Origin: Blepharisma stoltei
Taxonomy: Eukaryota; Ciliophora; Heterotrichea; Heterotrichida; Blepharismidae
Assembly: GCA_914767885.1 (NCBI GenBank)
Contig: CAJZBQ010000010.1
Span: 1 to 64,000, forward strand
Direction: 5' to 3'
Length of the DNA stretch: 64,000 nucleotides
The position numbers and the translations under genes are program-made. Below the pieces are notes generated by a model that was not told where the DNA came from, searched no databases, and saw nothing but the letters and a program-made list of their open reading frames with translations. Shown in pieces: positions 31,819 through 42,916 of the stretch. How positions within the stretch are numbered: position 1 is the stretch's first letter; each line of letters starts with the position of its first letter.

Positions 31819-34209
31819 ATGGATTCAGTCGAAATCTCCAAGGATAATGAAAGACCTTCAAAGTCATATTGAATGGAACAAAACCTCTGCTATATCGCCT
31901 GCAAAAAACTACGTGAGATTTTTATTCCTGGATCTCATAATTCTGGGGCATACCGATCTTCAAATAAAATTGTTTCACCTTGGGTGAAGTGCCAATCAAA
32001 ATCTTTCCTTAACTTCCCATCCTTAATAGACGATATTATTGAAAATTTTATGAAATTAACCCTATACTTGGTCTATACACTTAACATGAAGTCCACTCCC
32101 TACACTGCCATAAATCTAGATAATAATGATTATTAAAGATATTGCTGTATAATCACTTATAATCAATTCTAATGCGATTTATAGAATATTTGATATTTGA
32201 TCTATTAAAAATAAAATGGCTAAGTACGAAAGTGGTTGTCTCCGAGTATCCTTCCTCCTCTGCGATATTTATTATTATGAGATTCAGTTTTCCAAATGGA
32301 CTTTATCCACAATGTCAATACGAAATTACAGTATAGGGCAAATCAAGAAAGGAGGCATATGGTTTTTACTGTTTCACACCCCGAAGAGGTGACCTTCAAG
32401 TGGAATAAGCACTGAAGTCAGATTCTGCGGATAAAAGCGCAGCTCGTGAAGACTTTAGCCTTTTAGTGCGACTTCTGGAATGCTTGCTAAAATCAGATGG
32501 CTGCTGACGTAACAACTTGGGAGTCAAAAAAGTGGTTTTCAGTCTAAAAAATCCTGCTAAAGAAAGAAAACGCATTAAAATCTCACTAAATAAGTAAGCA
32601 TACTTTATCTCTTGGACAGCGAATAAAATATTTTATATTTGGGAAATTTTTTTCTTATATTTTTAAGGTCATCTTTGATCAATGATAACGATCGATTTGA
32701 TTAAGGATAGAGGGTGTAAGCAGCTTAACGCCGGAGTCCGCTATTTTGACTGTAGGCTTGAATATAGGACTGATTAGAGTAAATGAGATTAACCCTGGCT
32801 TATAGTCCCATCTTTCACGAATGGTATTCTGTGCGACATTAGTCACCTGGTTTCACAGCCGAATTGGGGCTCCTACCTCTGGCAGCTCCAAGCCTAGGGC
32901 GAGACCCCTGGTTTCTCAGTAGTGGCATTGCTCTGTTGATTCGAAACCTTTGTTGGGCACAACCATTTCCAACTTGGTCCCTTAGACCGCTTAGTGCTGC
33001 TGGCAAAAGAATTTTCAAAAAAACTGTCATTTATGTTGTGCTTGGAGGATACCAGATATTATTGGGCCAATTCAAAACTCCAAAAATCATGCCCAGATAT
33101 ACATGGCTACAGTCACATGAGAGGATGGGTCGGACTTCATCGCCAATTTATGTATATAATATAGGACTGATAAAGGTCAAGATCATCTATGGTTTCATCA
33201 TGGAAAATATGACTGTGACGTTTCTATATTAGCTTTACTAGATGCAGTCACTCAGTTTCTCTCAAGAAGCCCCAAAGAAATAATCATCCTAGACTTCAGC
33301 CATTTCCGAAAATTCAAAAAAACTGCCTTTGATGAGCTAAATCAATACTTCACTATTCTCTCAGATGTGCTAATTCTAAAAGATGAAGCAGAACTAACAG
33401 TAATCGAGCTCTTAGAACTCGACAAAAGAGTAATGATCCTTACTGATAAGCATGAGTTTGGAAATCATCTCTTTGGAGAATCTATTAATAAATGCCACTC
33501 ATGGCCTGATACATCTGAAATTAAACAGTTAAAAAAATTTCTGACTCCCCCCCCCTTTAAATTGAAACAAAAAATTTTGTTTCAATTTAAAGGGGGGTTA
33601 AGAAAATTTTTTTTATAAAAAAATTTATATATAAAAATTTTTTCAGAGATAAAATTTTATAGAAAATAAATTATATAAATTTAAAGAATTTCATGAAAAA
33701 TTAATTCATAAATTTCTCAATCTCAAAGTGTAAACTTGCTGAAATGGTATTCTTCTAGCTCTCCCCATAACAATTGGACAAAATAGAGTCTAATTTCTAA
33801 ATCTTATATGTTTGAAGCATATTAAATAGGGTATTAACGTATTTACATATAAAATAATGATTTTTACCTATAAAAATTTTCTATTATAATAAAATTTTGT
33901 TTCAATTTAAAGGGGGGGTAATTTCCCAAAAAAGTAGGAATTTTACCTATATTTTGTTTCAATTTAAAGGGGGGGGGAGTGAAGAAAAAAATAGCCCCTA
34001 AGCAAGAACTGTGGCTGTGTCAATGTGTGCTTACTCCAAAGCTATCTACTTGCAAGATGCTTGCAAAGAAATTAAAGCCATATTTGGAGAAATGGTTTGA
34101 TAGTGTATGGATGGATTATGTAAATATTGTATTTACAGATTTCTCACATGACAATAATATAGTCGATATAGCGATTCGAGCAAACCAAAGAAGAGGGATG
34201 TTAAATTAG
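31819..34209 (+). CDS. PI-PLC X-domain-containing protein, three insertions
   Basis: 282 residues after removing 32010-32716, 32775-33171 and 33545-33982. MDSVEISKDNERPSKSYWMEQN precedes FIPGSHNSGAY (catalytic-loop His of the X domain), SPWVKCQSKSFLKQLNAGVRYFDCRLEYR, DHLWFHHGKYDCDVSILALLDAV, KEIIILDFSHFRKF, KHEFGNHLFGESINKCHSW and LWLCQCVLTPK. This is the glycerophosphodiester-type TIM barrel of PI-PLC X-domain proteins (PLCXD), without the PH, EF-hand, Y or C2 domains of eukaryotic PLCs. Two catalytic histidines are present (GSHNS, WFHHG). Substrate cannot be told from sequence. Confidence 0.9.
32010..32716. mobile_element. TA-bounded IES, 707 bp, in the PI-PLC gene
   Basis: Excision between TA at 32010 and TA at 32717 restores SKSFLKQLNAGVRYFDC. 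The right half (about 32350-32530) is GC-richer with retroposon-like character (CACCCCGAAGAGGTGACCTT); the left half is AT-rich. Possibly a retroposon inside an older IES, but no flanking duplication was resolved. Confidence 0.75.
32775..33171 (-). mobile_element. SINE-like retroposon in the PI-PLC gene, 397 bp
   Basis: Flanked by the 14-bp direct repeat AATATAGGACTGAT (32761-32774, 33158-33171). The right end CATCGCCAATTTATGTATAT matches the family 5' end. The segment ACCCCTGGTTTCTCAGTAGT is shared with the copy at 55427. Removal restores CRLEYRTDKGQDHLWFHHG. Confidence 0.88.
33545..33982. mobile_element. MITE with CTCCCCCCCCCCTTTAAATTGAAAC ends, 438 bp
   Basis: Same CTCCCC start as the main family but with TTTAAATTGAAACAAAATTT in place of TCCGTGAGTGAACAAAA. 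Three further internal copies of TTGTTTCAATTTAAAGGGGG. Flanked by TGA on both sides, with no TA at the junction. Removal leaving one TGA restores QLKKFLKKKIAPKQELWLCQ. Confidence 0.87.
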
Positions 34210-34312
34210 TTTAATACCAGTGGTATTTTATTAAAAACTATACATATTCTATTGAAAATTATCACTAAAATTCATTATAATTAGCACATAAATTCCCATT
34301 TTTGCCTATAGG

Positions 34313-34511
34313 AAATTCCCGATGATGGCATCTACAGTAAAGGGTCCATACGGGAAATGGGTTCCACGTGTGGAGCCCTTTTTGGCACGTGGAGAATCCT
34401 CACTTTCAAGCGCCAAAAAGGGCTCCACATGTGGAACCCATTTCCGGTGTCGACCCTTTACTGTAGTTGCCCGATGATGGCCTATTGAGCGCCATCATCA
34501 TCGGGCAACTT
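34313..34511. mobile_element. Palindromic tRNA-T-arm-like element, intergenic
   Basis: Second member of the nested-palindrome family: outer arms TTCCCGATGATGGC / GCCATCATCATCGGGCAACTT, middle arms CTACAGTAAAGGGTC / GACCCTTTACTGTAG, inner arms with GGGTTCCACGTGTGGAGCCC. Same plan as 31398-31627 but with much diverged sequence. Lies between the PI-PLC and ankyrin genes. Confidence 0.8.
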
Positions 34512-34549
34512 GTATATCTATGATAAAATTCTCTTATATATAAACATTC

Positions 34550-35584
34550 ATGAAGAAATGGGCCGAAGAACTTGTAGACGCATTCCAGAGCTGCGACAAA
34601 ACTAAAATCCGCGAAATTTTCAACTGTGGTTTTCCACACAGTGCAGTTTTACATGTAAAAAATTCAGAAGGAGAAATTTTGATTAGCAGAACCTATCCTA
34701 TTCATTTCGCTGCAGAGTACGGATATCTTGACATTTTGCAAGAACTTGTAACCGCAGGCGCAGATATAAACGCAATTGATTCTTACCAGAGAACTCCTGT
34801 AATGGTTAGCTGCGGCATGGGGCATCTAGACATAGTGCGTTATTTAGTAGAAGAAGCTGATGCAAATGTGGTAGGTTTTGACTACAACGGAAACACAGTC
34901 CTCCACATTGCCTCCTTAGCAGGCCAATATCATATTTTACGCTACTTAGTCGAAGATTTACAGATTCCTATAAACCTGCCTAATAAATCCAAACAAACTG
35001 CTTTATCTCTCTGCCAAAAAACTCAAGAAAAAACAACTGGGGAATTATCATGAAAATTAGAAAGAGTAATTGGCTATCTTGCTTCTCATCAAAATAAGCA
35101 TACCCCTGCTTTCTTTACGCCCTTAAGGCCTAAACAACATGAGCCAGTTCGACATAGCTGCCATTCAAATTGTATCAGCCGATATAATCAAACTTTATGA
35201 GCTGACTCTGTAGGGATCGAAGTCCAGTCATTCCATTCTCCGAAACTGGACCGATTTGCTTTTAGTAAATTTGCACATAATAATTTGAATTCAAGCAGAA
35301 AATTTTCATCAGATATTCCATCAGTTGATAGAATGATCAGAAACAAGTGTAATTTAATATATGATAAATATATGAGCAGCCACCAACTTATGGTAAGTGT
35401 GAAAGAAAAATCATCAAATCAAAGCTTAATGCCACTGTATAGAAAGTCGTCAGCGCCTTCTTTTAGCGGATTGTCGACATCGAAGTCAAATAAAACAGAT
35501 TTTCTGTGAAGGACTAATATATATGGTGATATAATAAGCTTAGCTTTAGCATTTTTGCTTGATTTATATATTGCTGGCTATTAG
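34550..35584 (+). CDS. Ankyrin-repeat protein
   Basis: 344 residues. Four or so ankyrin repeats cover about residues 5-165 (YPIHFAAEYGYLDILQELVTAGADINAID, TPVMVSCGMGHLDIVRYLVEE, NTVLHIASLAGQYHILRYLVED). A basic, Ser/His-rich region follows without known domain. TGA is Trp at 35051-35053, 35198-35200 and 35507-35509; the first true stop is TAG at 35582. Reading to that stop overlaps the 3' end of the convergent carbonic-anhydrase-like gene by about 70 bp. No insertion in the gene. Function is probably protein binding; no more can be said. Confidence 0.8.
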
Positions 35585-36467
35585 CTGACAGTAAATAATT
35601 CAAAATTAATATAAAATATAATAGATTAATTATAAAAATAAAAAAAAGTGAGCTGGTTTGTAGATAACTACTGTAACTTTCTTGCTTTTTATCTTCTCCG
35701 GTATAAAAGAAAACAAATCTTCCATTTCTATCATTTGCAAGCCTGTTGTTTCCATTGCCATTTGCAAATGATTTATTTTTAGACCATTTACTTTCAAAAA
35801 AATCCAGATCTTTTTGGCTTATTGGCTGAGGCTTTGACCAAACTATCCATCTGACCCCTTCAGTGCATGGAGGGATATTATTTGAGCCTACATAAAGGTA
35901 AAAATTGTCTATAACCTGTATATCCCCAAAAGCATCCATTAGGTCTATACTTGCAGGCTGATCAACTGATTTAAGGACTTGGGAGAAAAATGGGGTATTT
36001 CCTTTAATTGAGGTATCTAAAGAGTATAATATTGAGAATTTATAAGGGGTAAGAGAATCATCATAATGTAAAATCTGCATTTCTAAGTCATAAGTTTGGT
36101 CGTTTAGGGTATGCTCAGCTGGAGAGTGAAATTCAATCTGCACTGCTTTGGCGAGACTAGCGTCATTCGTTGAGTTTGTGCTAATACCGTAGCCCCATGA
36201 TCCTTTTAATATGTAAGAGTAACTGTTGAAATAGCCTTGTATGCTTAGTTTTACATAGCTGAGATAAATTTGAATTGAGAGATCAGATCTGAAAGGAATT
36301 GAAATCGCGATTTCTTTGCTAAGATCTATAGGAGATTGAAAGAATCCTGTTTGGCAGGTGCCTGGCCAGTCGTTTCCATTATAATAGTAGTCAAAATATT
36401 GAGTTTGAGCTATAACATATGAGATGCAAAAAAGAGTTGATAATTTTAGAATTGATGCCATTTTCAA
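35514..36467 (-). CDS. Alpha-carbonic-anhydrase-related protein, probably inactive
   Basis: 317 residues; a signal peptide (ASILKLSTLFCISYVIAQ) and a hydrophobic C-terminus (SSLFFIFIINLLYFILILNYLL) suggest a membrane-anchored ectoprotein. The alpha-CA fold is clear: NDWPGTCQTGFFQSPIDL, VQIEFHSPAEHTLNDQTYDLEMQILHYD, RWIVWSKPQPIS. Active enzymes have HFH at the first zinc pair and ElHlvH for the third ligand. Here these read EFH and EMQIL, so two of three zinc histidines appear replaced (Glu, Gln). Similar acatalytic CARPs exist in animals. It converges with the ankyrin gene. Confidence 0.82.
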   Translation of the reverse strand: MKMASILKLSTLFCISYVIAQTQYFDYYYNGNDWPGTCQTGFFQSPIDLSKEIAISIPFRSDLSIQIYLSYVKLSIQGYFNSYSYILKGSWGYGISTNSTNDASLAKAVQIEFHSPAEHTLNDQTYDLEMQILHYDDSLTPYKFSILYSLDTSIKGNTPFFSQVLKSVDQPASIDLMDAFGDIQVIDNFYLYVGSNNIPPCTEGVRWIVWSKPQPISQKDLDFFESKWSKNKSFANGNGNNRLANDRNGRFVFFYTGEDKKQESYSSYLQTSSLFFIFIINLLYFILILNYLLSANSQQYINQAKMLKLSLLYHHIY

Positions 36468-36551
36468 TTAAATTATGAGAATTATTTATTTAATTTATAA
36501 TTGAGAACAAAAAACAATTTAATTAATTCTAAACAATTTTTATTTAAAATA

Positions 36552-37367
36552 TTAAGAAGCTATTAAATTTTCTAACAAATAATCACTCAGCATCTTTGGT
36601 GCATTTGCAACCATTTCTTTATGAGGTATCAGTGATATAGAAGGTATAGTCCCATCTTTTCTTACTTTAAAAAGCACCGCATAATAAACGTCCCCTGACA
36701 GCTTCCTGCACCCCAAAATTTTTGCAGGCTCAGAATTGCTAAAGTCGCCTTTATCATTTTCTATCTCAAACTTATATGTGAATTCTTTGGCTTTTTGGAT
36801 ATTTTCGTCAGGATTTTTATTTTCATCTCCTTCATTTTTTGACATGTTTAATTCTTCTTCAAAGTCTACTTTTTCTTCTTCAGGATTTTTCTGAGTTTCT
36901 TCTTGGCTGGAGTTTTCATTTTCCATGCCTGATTTTTCGTTTTGAAATGGGGATTTTGAGCCTTCACTTTTTTCAGGAGAATCTGGTGGAGAATTGTTAA
37001 CAAGCTCTTTTAGGTCTTTAGGGGGATCAGCTTTTTTTCGCTTTCTAGGCTCTCCTTCATCAAGAGTAGTTTGAATTTTCCCTGGAGTTTCAGCTTTGCG
37101 CTTTTCTTGACGCCGTTGTCGTTGCTTTGCGAGTCTTTCAAGCTTTTTCTTTTGTTGCTCTTTAAGTTTTTCTTCCTTTTTTTCCCATTCCGCATTAAAT
37201 CGGTCTAGAAGTCCAGGCACAGATCTTAAGTTTTCTTCAGGCTCCCAGGTGTTTTCTTCAGAGGAGAAGCCTTCCCATTTGATTTGGTAGGTTCAGCAGT
37301 TGAGGCTTGTGGAAAATTTTTTCTCAACAATTGATTCAATTATGTAAAGGGTTTCTTGGTCCCCCAT
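36552..37367 (-). CDS. HP1-like protein (chromodomain + chromoshadow-like domain)
   Basis: 271 residues from ATG at 37367; shorter starts would lose the chromodomain. Residues 6-55: LYIIESIVEKKFSTSLNCWT, then YQIKWEGFSSEENTWEPEENL, with the aromatic cage residues Y, W and W (TGA gives the first Trp). A long basic then acidic linker follows (KKKLERLAKQRQRRQEKRKA). The C-terminal 70 residues (AKILGCRKLSGDVYYAVLFKV...LSDYLLENLIAS) resemble a chromoshadow domain. HP1-type proteins bind methylated H3K9/K27. In Tetrahymena, chromodomain proteins such as Pdd1 act in DNA elimination; a similar role here is speculative. Confidence 0.88.
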
Positions 37368-37615
37368 TTAAATTTATTATAAGTTATAAATAAAAATTTT
37401 AAATTATTTTGGAATAGTTTTAATGATAAAAAGAATAATTTTTTTTCCTTAAGTTTGTAGATGAAAAGAGTAAGGTTAATTTATAACTATGGCTTAGTTA
37501 TTTAAAAAATTCTAAAATCTAATTAATAAGCACTATAATGCAAGCTACCCATAATTAATTTAATTAATATTTAACTTTAAAATCAGATTAGATTAAGTCA
37601 TATCGAGATATTTAG

Positions 37616-39050
37616 TTATTTAACAATTTTTCCACTATCCCACTCAGCTTTTGACGATTTTCCATTGTCATTAGTAGAGTATCCTGGTCCATGCTTTTTC
37701 CCATCTCTCCATTCTCCAGCATACTTTTTCCCATCAGCCCAAGTAAACACCCCAAATCCATTTTTCTTTCCATTTTCCCATTCCCCAATATATTCACGTC
37801 CATCAGTCCACGAGTATTTTCCTAACCCATGGAATACATTATTTTTCCACTCCCCAGCATATTTGGTCCCATCAATCCACGTATATTCCCCAACCCCTTC
37901 CTTTAAGTTATCTTTATATCCTCCTGTATATACAGTTCCATCAACCCATAGGTTTCTTCCTATCCCATTTTGTTTATCATTTATCCATTGCCCAGCATAT
38001 GTGTCTCCATTATCCCATATACACCTACCTCTCCCTTCCCTCACATTTCCCTTAAGCTCTCCAAAATACTTTAAATTCCCTGGATACGTCTTTTCTTTAA
38101 ACTTCCTGCTGAATTTGTCATCAAATAATGTTTCAACAAACTCCTTATGCTCTTGCAAATTTTCTAATAATTTTTGGTAATTTTTTTCGATATTTTTAAG
38201 CTTTATTAAGTGGGCATCGGAGTATCTTGGGCCGCTTTTGGCTTCTTTACACTTTTTGTATAGTCAGACTAATTATTTCTTACGATAACCATCAGGTGAA
38301 GAATTGTTTTTTGATCTGGCATGGGCGTAAGGACTTATCCACTCGCCTTCATAGATGTCTTCACCTTTATATATGAATGTTCCGGCTCCAAATGGGTACC
38401 CATAGCTTCATTCTCCTTCATATTTTGATCCATCGACCCAGTTCATGATGCCATACCCATCTCTAAATCCACCTACCCAGTCACCTTTATAAGTGGCTCC
38501 GTTATCATATGTGTAAGGCTTTTTCTTTTTCCTCTTTAATATTCCAGCTGCTGGAGAAACAGTTTCTTTGTTGTACTCATAAGAAAAGTAGTCATGATTA
38601 GATTTCCTGTAGCTTCTGAATTGCAGATATTGATTGACATTATAATAGATTCTCCAGGCATTTTGAATTTTTCGGGCTAAGTTCTCATGCTCTTGCTTTA
38701 AATTTATATGAATTACAGCATAAATTAATTTTTAGTCTGGAAAATATTTTATATATAGCTCATAAATACGCAGCTTGGCAAGATAAAGTAAATTTTGGCT
38801 TGACGAAAATCATAAAAACTATGTCAGTGATAATATCAAAGCTTTCGTCTTTGGATTCAGGGATCGTTGATTCTGATTGCTGATTGATTTGGTGTGCTTG
38901 TTGAGGCTTTATTTCTGACTTATTAAATAGCTGTTGAGTTTCTATGCTTTTTTTCGGGAGAGCAAATGATTGGACAATTGAACGCTTTAGGTCAAGTTCT
39001 GTGCTCCTTTCTGTGTTTTGGCAAAATTGTGAGCAGTTTAAGTTTCCCAT
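37616..39050 (-). CDS. MORN-repeat protein with IQ-like helix
   Basis: 437 residues after removing the IES 38714-38819 and a canonical 15-nt intron 38269-38283 (GTAAGAAATAATTAG on the coding strand). The start MGNLNCSQFC is a strong dual-acylation motif. An IQ-like segment (NLARKIQNAWRIYYN) follows the IES junction. Then come MORN repeats in two blocks: three before the intron (ATYKGDWVGGFRDGYGIMNW, SKYEGEW) and seven or eight after it (DTYAGQWINDKQNGIGRNLW, TKYAGEWKNNVFHGLGKYSW). MORN arrays bind lipids or act as rigid rods at membranes and cilia. The start at 38158 is only the exon after the intron. Confidence 0.88.
38714..38819. other. TA-bounded IES, 106 bp, in the MORN gene
   Basis: Excision between TA at 38714 and TA at 38820 joins DESFDIITDI-IHINLKQEHENLAR and removes several in-frame stops. 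AT-rich; no long inverted ends. Confidence 0.8.
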
Positions 39051-39593
39051 TCAAAATATAAATTATAAAGAAATTCTAGATTAACCTATCAGAAATATTT
39101 TGTTTAAATTTAGTCTAATACTGAGTTTTATTTGACCTAGAGAAAAAATATCAAATTAAGCATTATAGTCTGATTGGAAAATTTTTCCACCTGAAGCCAT
39201 TTTTATAAGTTAAATAGGAAATTATATGAAGGGACAGGCCTATTTTTCTAAAATAGTAATAACAGATGCTGATGTTTTTAAATTTATTACAAATAAATGA
39301 TTTAACAGCTCTATTAAATAGAAAAATATTTAAAAGTGGCAATGAGTAAAATATCAGTTGAAAGAAATTATGAGTAAAATGAGATGATGATAAGATTTAA
39401 TTTCAAATTTAAACAAGAGGAAAGCCTGCTTTATTATATAGTAAATTAATTAAATATACTACTTATTTTATAAACTCCGATTCTAATTTTAAAAACAATC
39501 TCAAGTATTCCATACTTAATTCAAAGTTTTTAATTTAGCTTATAGTAAGGTCAAGCATGAGCTATTAAATTTACGTTTTTGCTTTCTATTATA
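39051..39593. other. AT-rich intergenic stretch between divergent genes
   Basis: Lies between the 5' ends of the MORN gene (reverse) and the amidase (forward), so it should hold both promoters. No element ends, palindromes or coding frame recognised. Confidence 0.6.
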
Positions 39594-41562
39594 ATGGCGA
39601 AAAAGATTATCATTGCCGTAGTTATAGGTTTTGCCTCTATCAAACTATTTTCTTTTATCCGTCGAAAATCAATTGCATATCGCCACCACAAAAGAGCCCA
39701 ACAAAAGCGATCTGAAAGAGACTCCAAAACAATCACTCTCCCTGAAGTCGAAAAATCCAAGCAAGATTATATTCTTTCTCTTCACGCTTATGAGCTTGCA
39801 GATGCTATAAAATCCGGCAAAGTCACAGCAGTAGAAGCGACATCCACTTATATTTACAGAGCTTACACCCTAGGCCGAAAATTTGGACTCACAACTGAAG
39901 AGCCCTATGAAGCGGCCTTAGAGCTTGCTTATCAGCGTGACCAGCAGCTAAAAGAAAGCCCAGAGACATGTGGAATTCTCCATGGGGTTCCTATCAGTCT
40001 CAAAGATATTTTTTCTCAAAAAGGATGCTGCAGTACCGCTGGACTTGCATGCAAACTTAGCAAAATGGACACTGAAGACTGCTATTTATTAGAAATATTA
40101 AAAGAAGAAGGAGCTATTCCTTTTGCAAGATCTAATATTCCTCAAGCTTTAATGTGGATGGAAACTGATAATGATATTTATGGGAGAGCTGATAACCCAT
40201 GAAATCCTGAATTTTCTACTGGAGGAAGCTCTGGAGGAGAAGGTGGGCTGCTGGCTTGTAGAGCGTCTCCACTTGGAATTGGAAGCGATATTGGCGGCTC
40301 TATTAGGATCCCTTCATCATTTTGCGGGGTTTATGGCTTTAAAACGACAGCTGGCCGAGTTTCTACTAAAAATGTCATGGTATCTCACCCTTCTGGCGTA
40401 AACCCTTTCGCGTTTGTAGTAAAAAGTGTTTCAGGTCCTATGGCAAGATGTGTAAAAGATATGGAACTTGTGCTAAAAGCTTGGTGGCAAGAAAAATATT
40501 TCGCAAAAGATTTTGCTTTGTGCCCATTGGCATTTAACGAAGAAATGTATACAAATGCATATAAAAGCAAGAGCTTGAGAATTGGGTATTTCTTTGACTT
40601 ACTCCCCCACTGTGAGTTAACGAAATCATTAGAAAAATCCTATTGTTTTAGAAAAAATCCACCCTCCATGAGCAACAAATAATTTTTTTATATATAATTA
40701 ATAATTAATATTATGAAATTTTTAGTTAATTCTGTTGAATTTCTATTTTAAAACATAAATTTTCAAAAAAATATTTAGTATAAATCATTTGTGAACAAAC
40801 AAAATTTTTTGTTCTCTCTCAGGAGGGGATTTAGACAACTTTGAATGTTGCCCAGCGATAAGAAGAGGGGTTAGAGAATGCAGGGATGCTCTTAAGAAAT
40901 TGGGACATACCTTGGTAGAATTTCATTTTCCTAATTCAAAAAAAGCTCTAAATCTTTATATGAGAAATGTTTCTGCATGCAGCAATCGGGTTCTATTAGA
41001 TGCTATGCAAGGAGAAGAGCCGGCAAAGTTTTATAAGCCAGGGTTCTTCTTAGTAGAACACCCATGGATCAAGAAAATTATTATGCAAATTTTGCAGATG
41101 ACTAATAACCAAAGACTCTACGATTTATTGAATATAAGCCAAAATCTCACACCTGCTGAATATATCGAACTTTTTAGAGAAATCAACGACTATGTTCAAG
41201 AATTTACAAATTATTGGCAATCTCTACAGCTAGACGTAGTAATCAGTCCTGCTTATGGAACAGTGGCTACTCCTCATGCTGAAGGCTTTAAAGTTGCATC
41301 TTCTTTGATATACAGCACTGTTTGGAATATATTAGGATATCCTGCAGGAGTAATACCAGTTGGAATTGTAAAGGAAAATGAAACTGAGTACATAAGCAAG
41401 GTCAATGATTTAATCACAAAAAATGCTAAAGCAATCACAAAGAATTCGTCTGGATTACCTATTGGTGTACATGTGGCAAGTTTGCCTTATAGAGATGAAG
41501 TAGCTCTTGGCGTTATGAAGCAAATTGAAGATGAGATTAATTTCCATCAATTTGCATTTTAA
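39594..41562 (+). CDS. FAAH-type amidase (amidase signature family)
   Basis: 578 residues after removal of the MITE at 40602-40833. An N-terminal hydrophobic anchor (MAKKIIIAVVIGFASIKLF) is followed by the amidase signature: catalytic Lys in GVPISLKDIFSQKGCCSTAG, cis-Ser in FSTGGSSGGEGGLLACRAS, nucleophilic Ser in GIGSDIGGSIRIPSSFCGVYGFK. TGA gives Trp in ADNPWNPEFSTG. The C-terminal half (LDVVISPAYGTVATPHAEG, WNILGYPAGVIPVG) is as in fatty acid amide hydrolases, which cleave N-acylethanolamines and related amides. N-terminal anchor and length fit FAAH1-like enzymes. All catalytic residues present. Confidence 0.92.
40602..40833. mobile_element. CTCCCC-type MITE (IES), 232 bp
   Basis: TTA|CTCCCCCACTGTGAGTTAAC on the left and GTTCTCTCTCAGGAGGGGAT|TTA on the right. 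Short version of the family core. Removal leaving one TTA restores LRIGYFFDLDNFECCPAIRR. Confidence 0.92.
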
Positions 41563-41606
41563 ATAATTAGAAGCAATAACTATAAATTTTTGCATGCAAT
41601 TTGTAA

Positions 41607-41864
41607 ATGGAAGAAAGAAAAGAAGCTTGTGAAGCGTGCGAAGCCAAACAAGAGCATATTCAGGCACTGCAGGATGCATTAGGAGAAATTGTGGACCAGA
41701 ATGAAGCTTTTAGGCTGAGAGTTGTGGAATTGGAAGCATGGGTAAATAAAGCAAATGATAAATTGGAAAATAGAGAAAAGCGGGTTGATTCGTTGAGAGA
41801 GGAAATTAAGCAAGCAATAGAAAAAAAGGAAGAAGGGAATAAAAGTGAAAATCGTGAATTTTAA
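41607..41864 (+). CDS. Short coiled-coil protein
   Basis: 85 residues, MEERKEACEACEAKQEHIQA at the start. Heptads continue through VVELEAWVNKANDKLENREKRVDSLREEIKQAI. No domain recognised. Starts 45 bp after the amidase stop on the same strand. Short, but composition and the clean ATG-to-TAA frame in an AT-rich genome make it likely real; it could also be one exon of something larger. Confidence 0.6.
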   Translation: MEERKEACEACEAKQEHIQALQDALGEIVDQNEAFRLRVVELEAWVNKANDKLENREKRVDSLREEIKQAIEKKEEGNKSENREF

Positions 41865-42065
41865 ACCGGATAATTAATTTGTGAAATTAGATAGTTTAAT
41901 TTTTGGTATTCCTAACAAATCGAACTGCTTTATTATTTCTTAGCTATTAGGAAGCCAATAATTGTGCATAGAGTAAGGATATTTTTCAATATTTTAAAAT
42001 AGTTAAAACAATAATTATAAAATTATGAAAATTTCTCTTTATTTCAAGCCCCATAAAGTTCAATA

Positions 42066-42689
42066 ATGACAACAAGTTATTATGATCCAGGAGATGTTAT
42101 CGAATACTGCTTACTTACAAACTGATATAAACCGCGGCCAGATCACCTCCAATTTGACTCAAAAAATCTCAAAGATTGCATGATTTATCTCAAAACATCC
42201 AAATTCAGAAAATACCTTCCATTTCTAATCAACGATTTATACATAAAAGATCCAACAATATTATCCCAGCTTTCTATTTCCAGGAACCTCTTTAACCTCT
42301 TAAACGAGCCTAGTAACCGCCCTCTAGACGATGAGGATACCATTTGTTTTCTCTGCGGAAATAAAGAATATGCAAAGCTTATTATACATTTGAGGATTTA
42401 TCATAAATTAAGCAAAGAGATGGTTAAGGATTATTTTGCAATGTATGAGAATGAGTATAAAGCGATTGGCTCAAAAATTGATTATTATGAAGACAAAAGC
42501 ACTGTAATATGTGATTTATGTAAGAAACCGTATTGCAGTCTTTATTATAGAAAACATATTTTCGTGCATTTTAATCTCAGATTTATACCTTGTCCGATTT
42601 GTGGAAAATTAAGATCGAAACAGAATTTGAAGGGGCATATTTATAGAGCACATGAGAGGCCCGGGGGATTGTTAAGAGATGATAAATAG
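42066..42689 (+). CDS. C2H2 zinc finger protein
   Basis: 207 residues from ATG 42066 (MTTSYYDPGDVIEYCLLTNW, Trp by TGA). Three C2H2-like fingers: CFLCGNKEYAKLIIHLRIYH (about residues 97-116), CDLCKKPYCSLYYRKHIFVH (about 153-172) and CPICGKLRSKQNLKGHIYRAH. The first linker is long, unlike tandem TFIIIA-type arrays. Could bind DNA or RNA. No insertion. Confidence 0.8.
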
Positions 42690-42757
42690 ATATAATTTAT
42701 TCAATAGAAATTATAATTAATTATATTATTGCTCTAATTTCAATATCTAATGAAAGT

Positions 42758-42832
42758 ATAGGCTTTGCCTGAGAGTAGTCCGGCAGCTCTCCATGTATAA
42801 GCCAATATGGGCTACTTATAGGTAAAGCCTAT
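42758..42832. repeat. Small inverted repeat
   Basis: ATAGGCTTTGCCT at 42760 is the inverse of AGGTAAAGCCTAT at 42818 (one mismatch), with a GC-rich loop. It sits between convergent genes. Could be a small MITE/IES or a 3'-end hairpin. Confidence 0.55.
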
Positions 42833-42916
42833 ATAAATTATTAGGTATAAGAATTTTTTATAAATATTAATTCGCTTAAACTGATATATTATTTTCAAAA
42901 TCATTTTTAAATTCTC

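Noticed and set aside
37665-38180. 171-codon plus-strand frame rich in Pro/Ser/Phe
   Set aside because: Antisense shadow of the MORN repeats, whose regular codon pattern keeps the opposite frame open.
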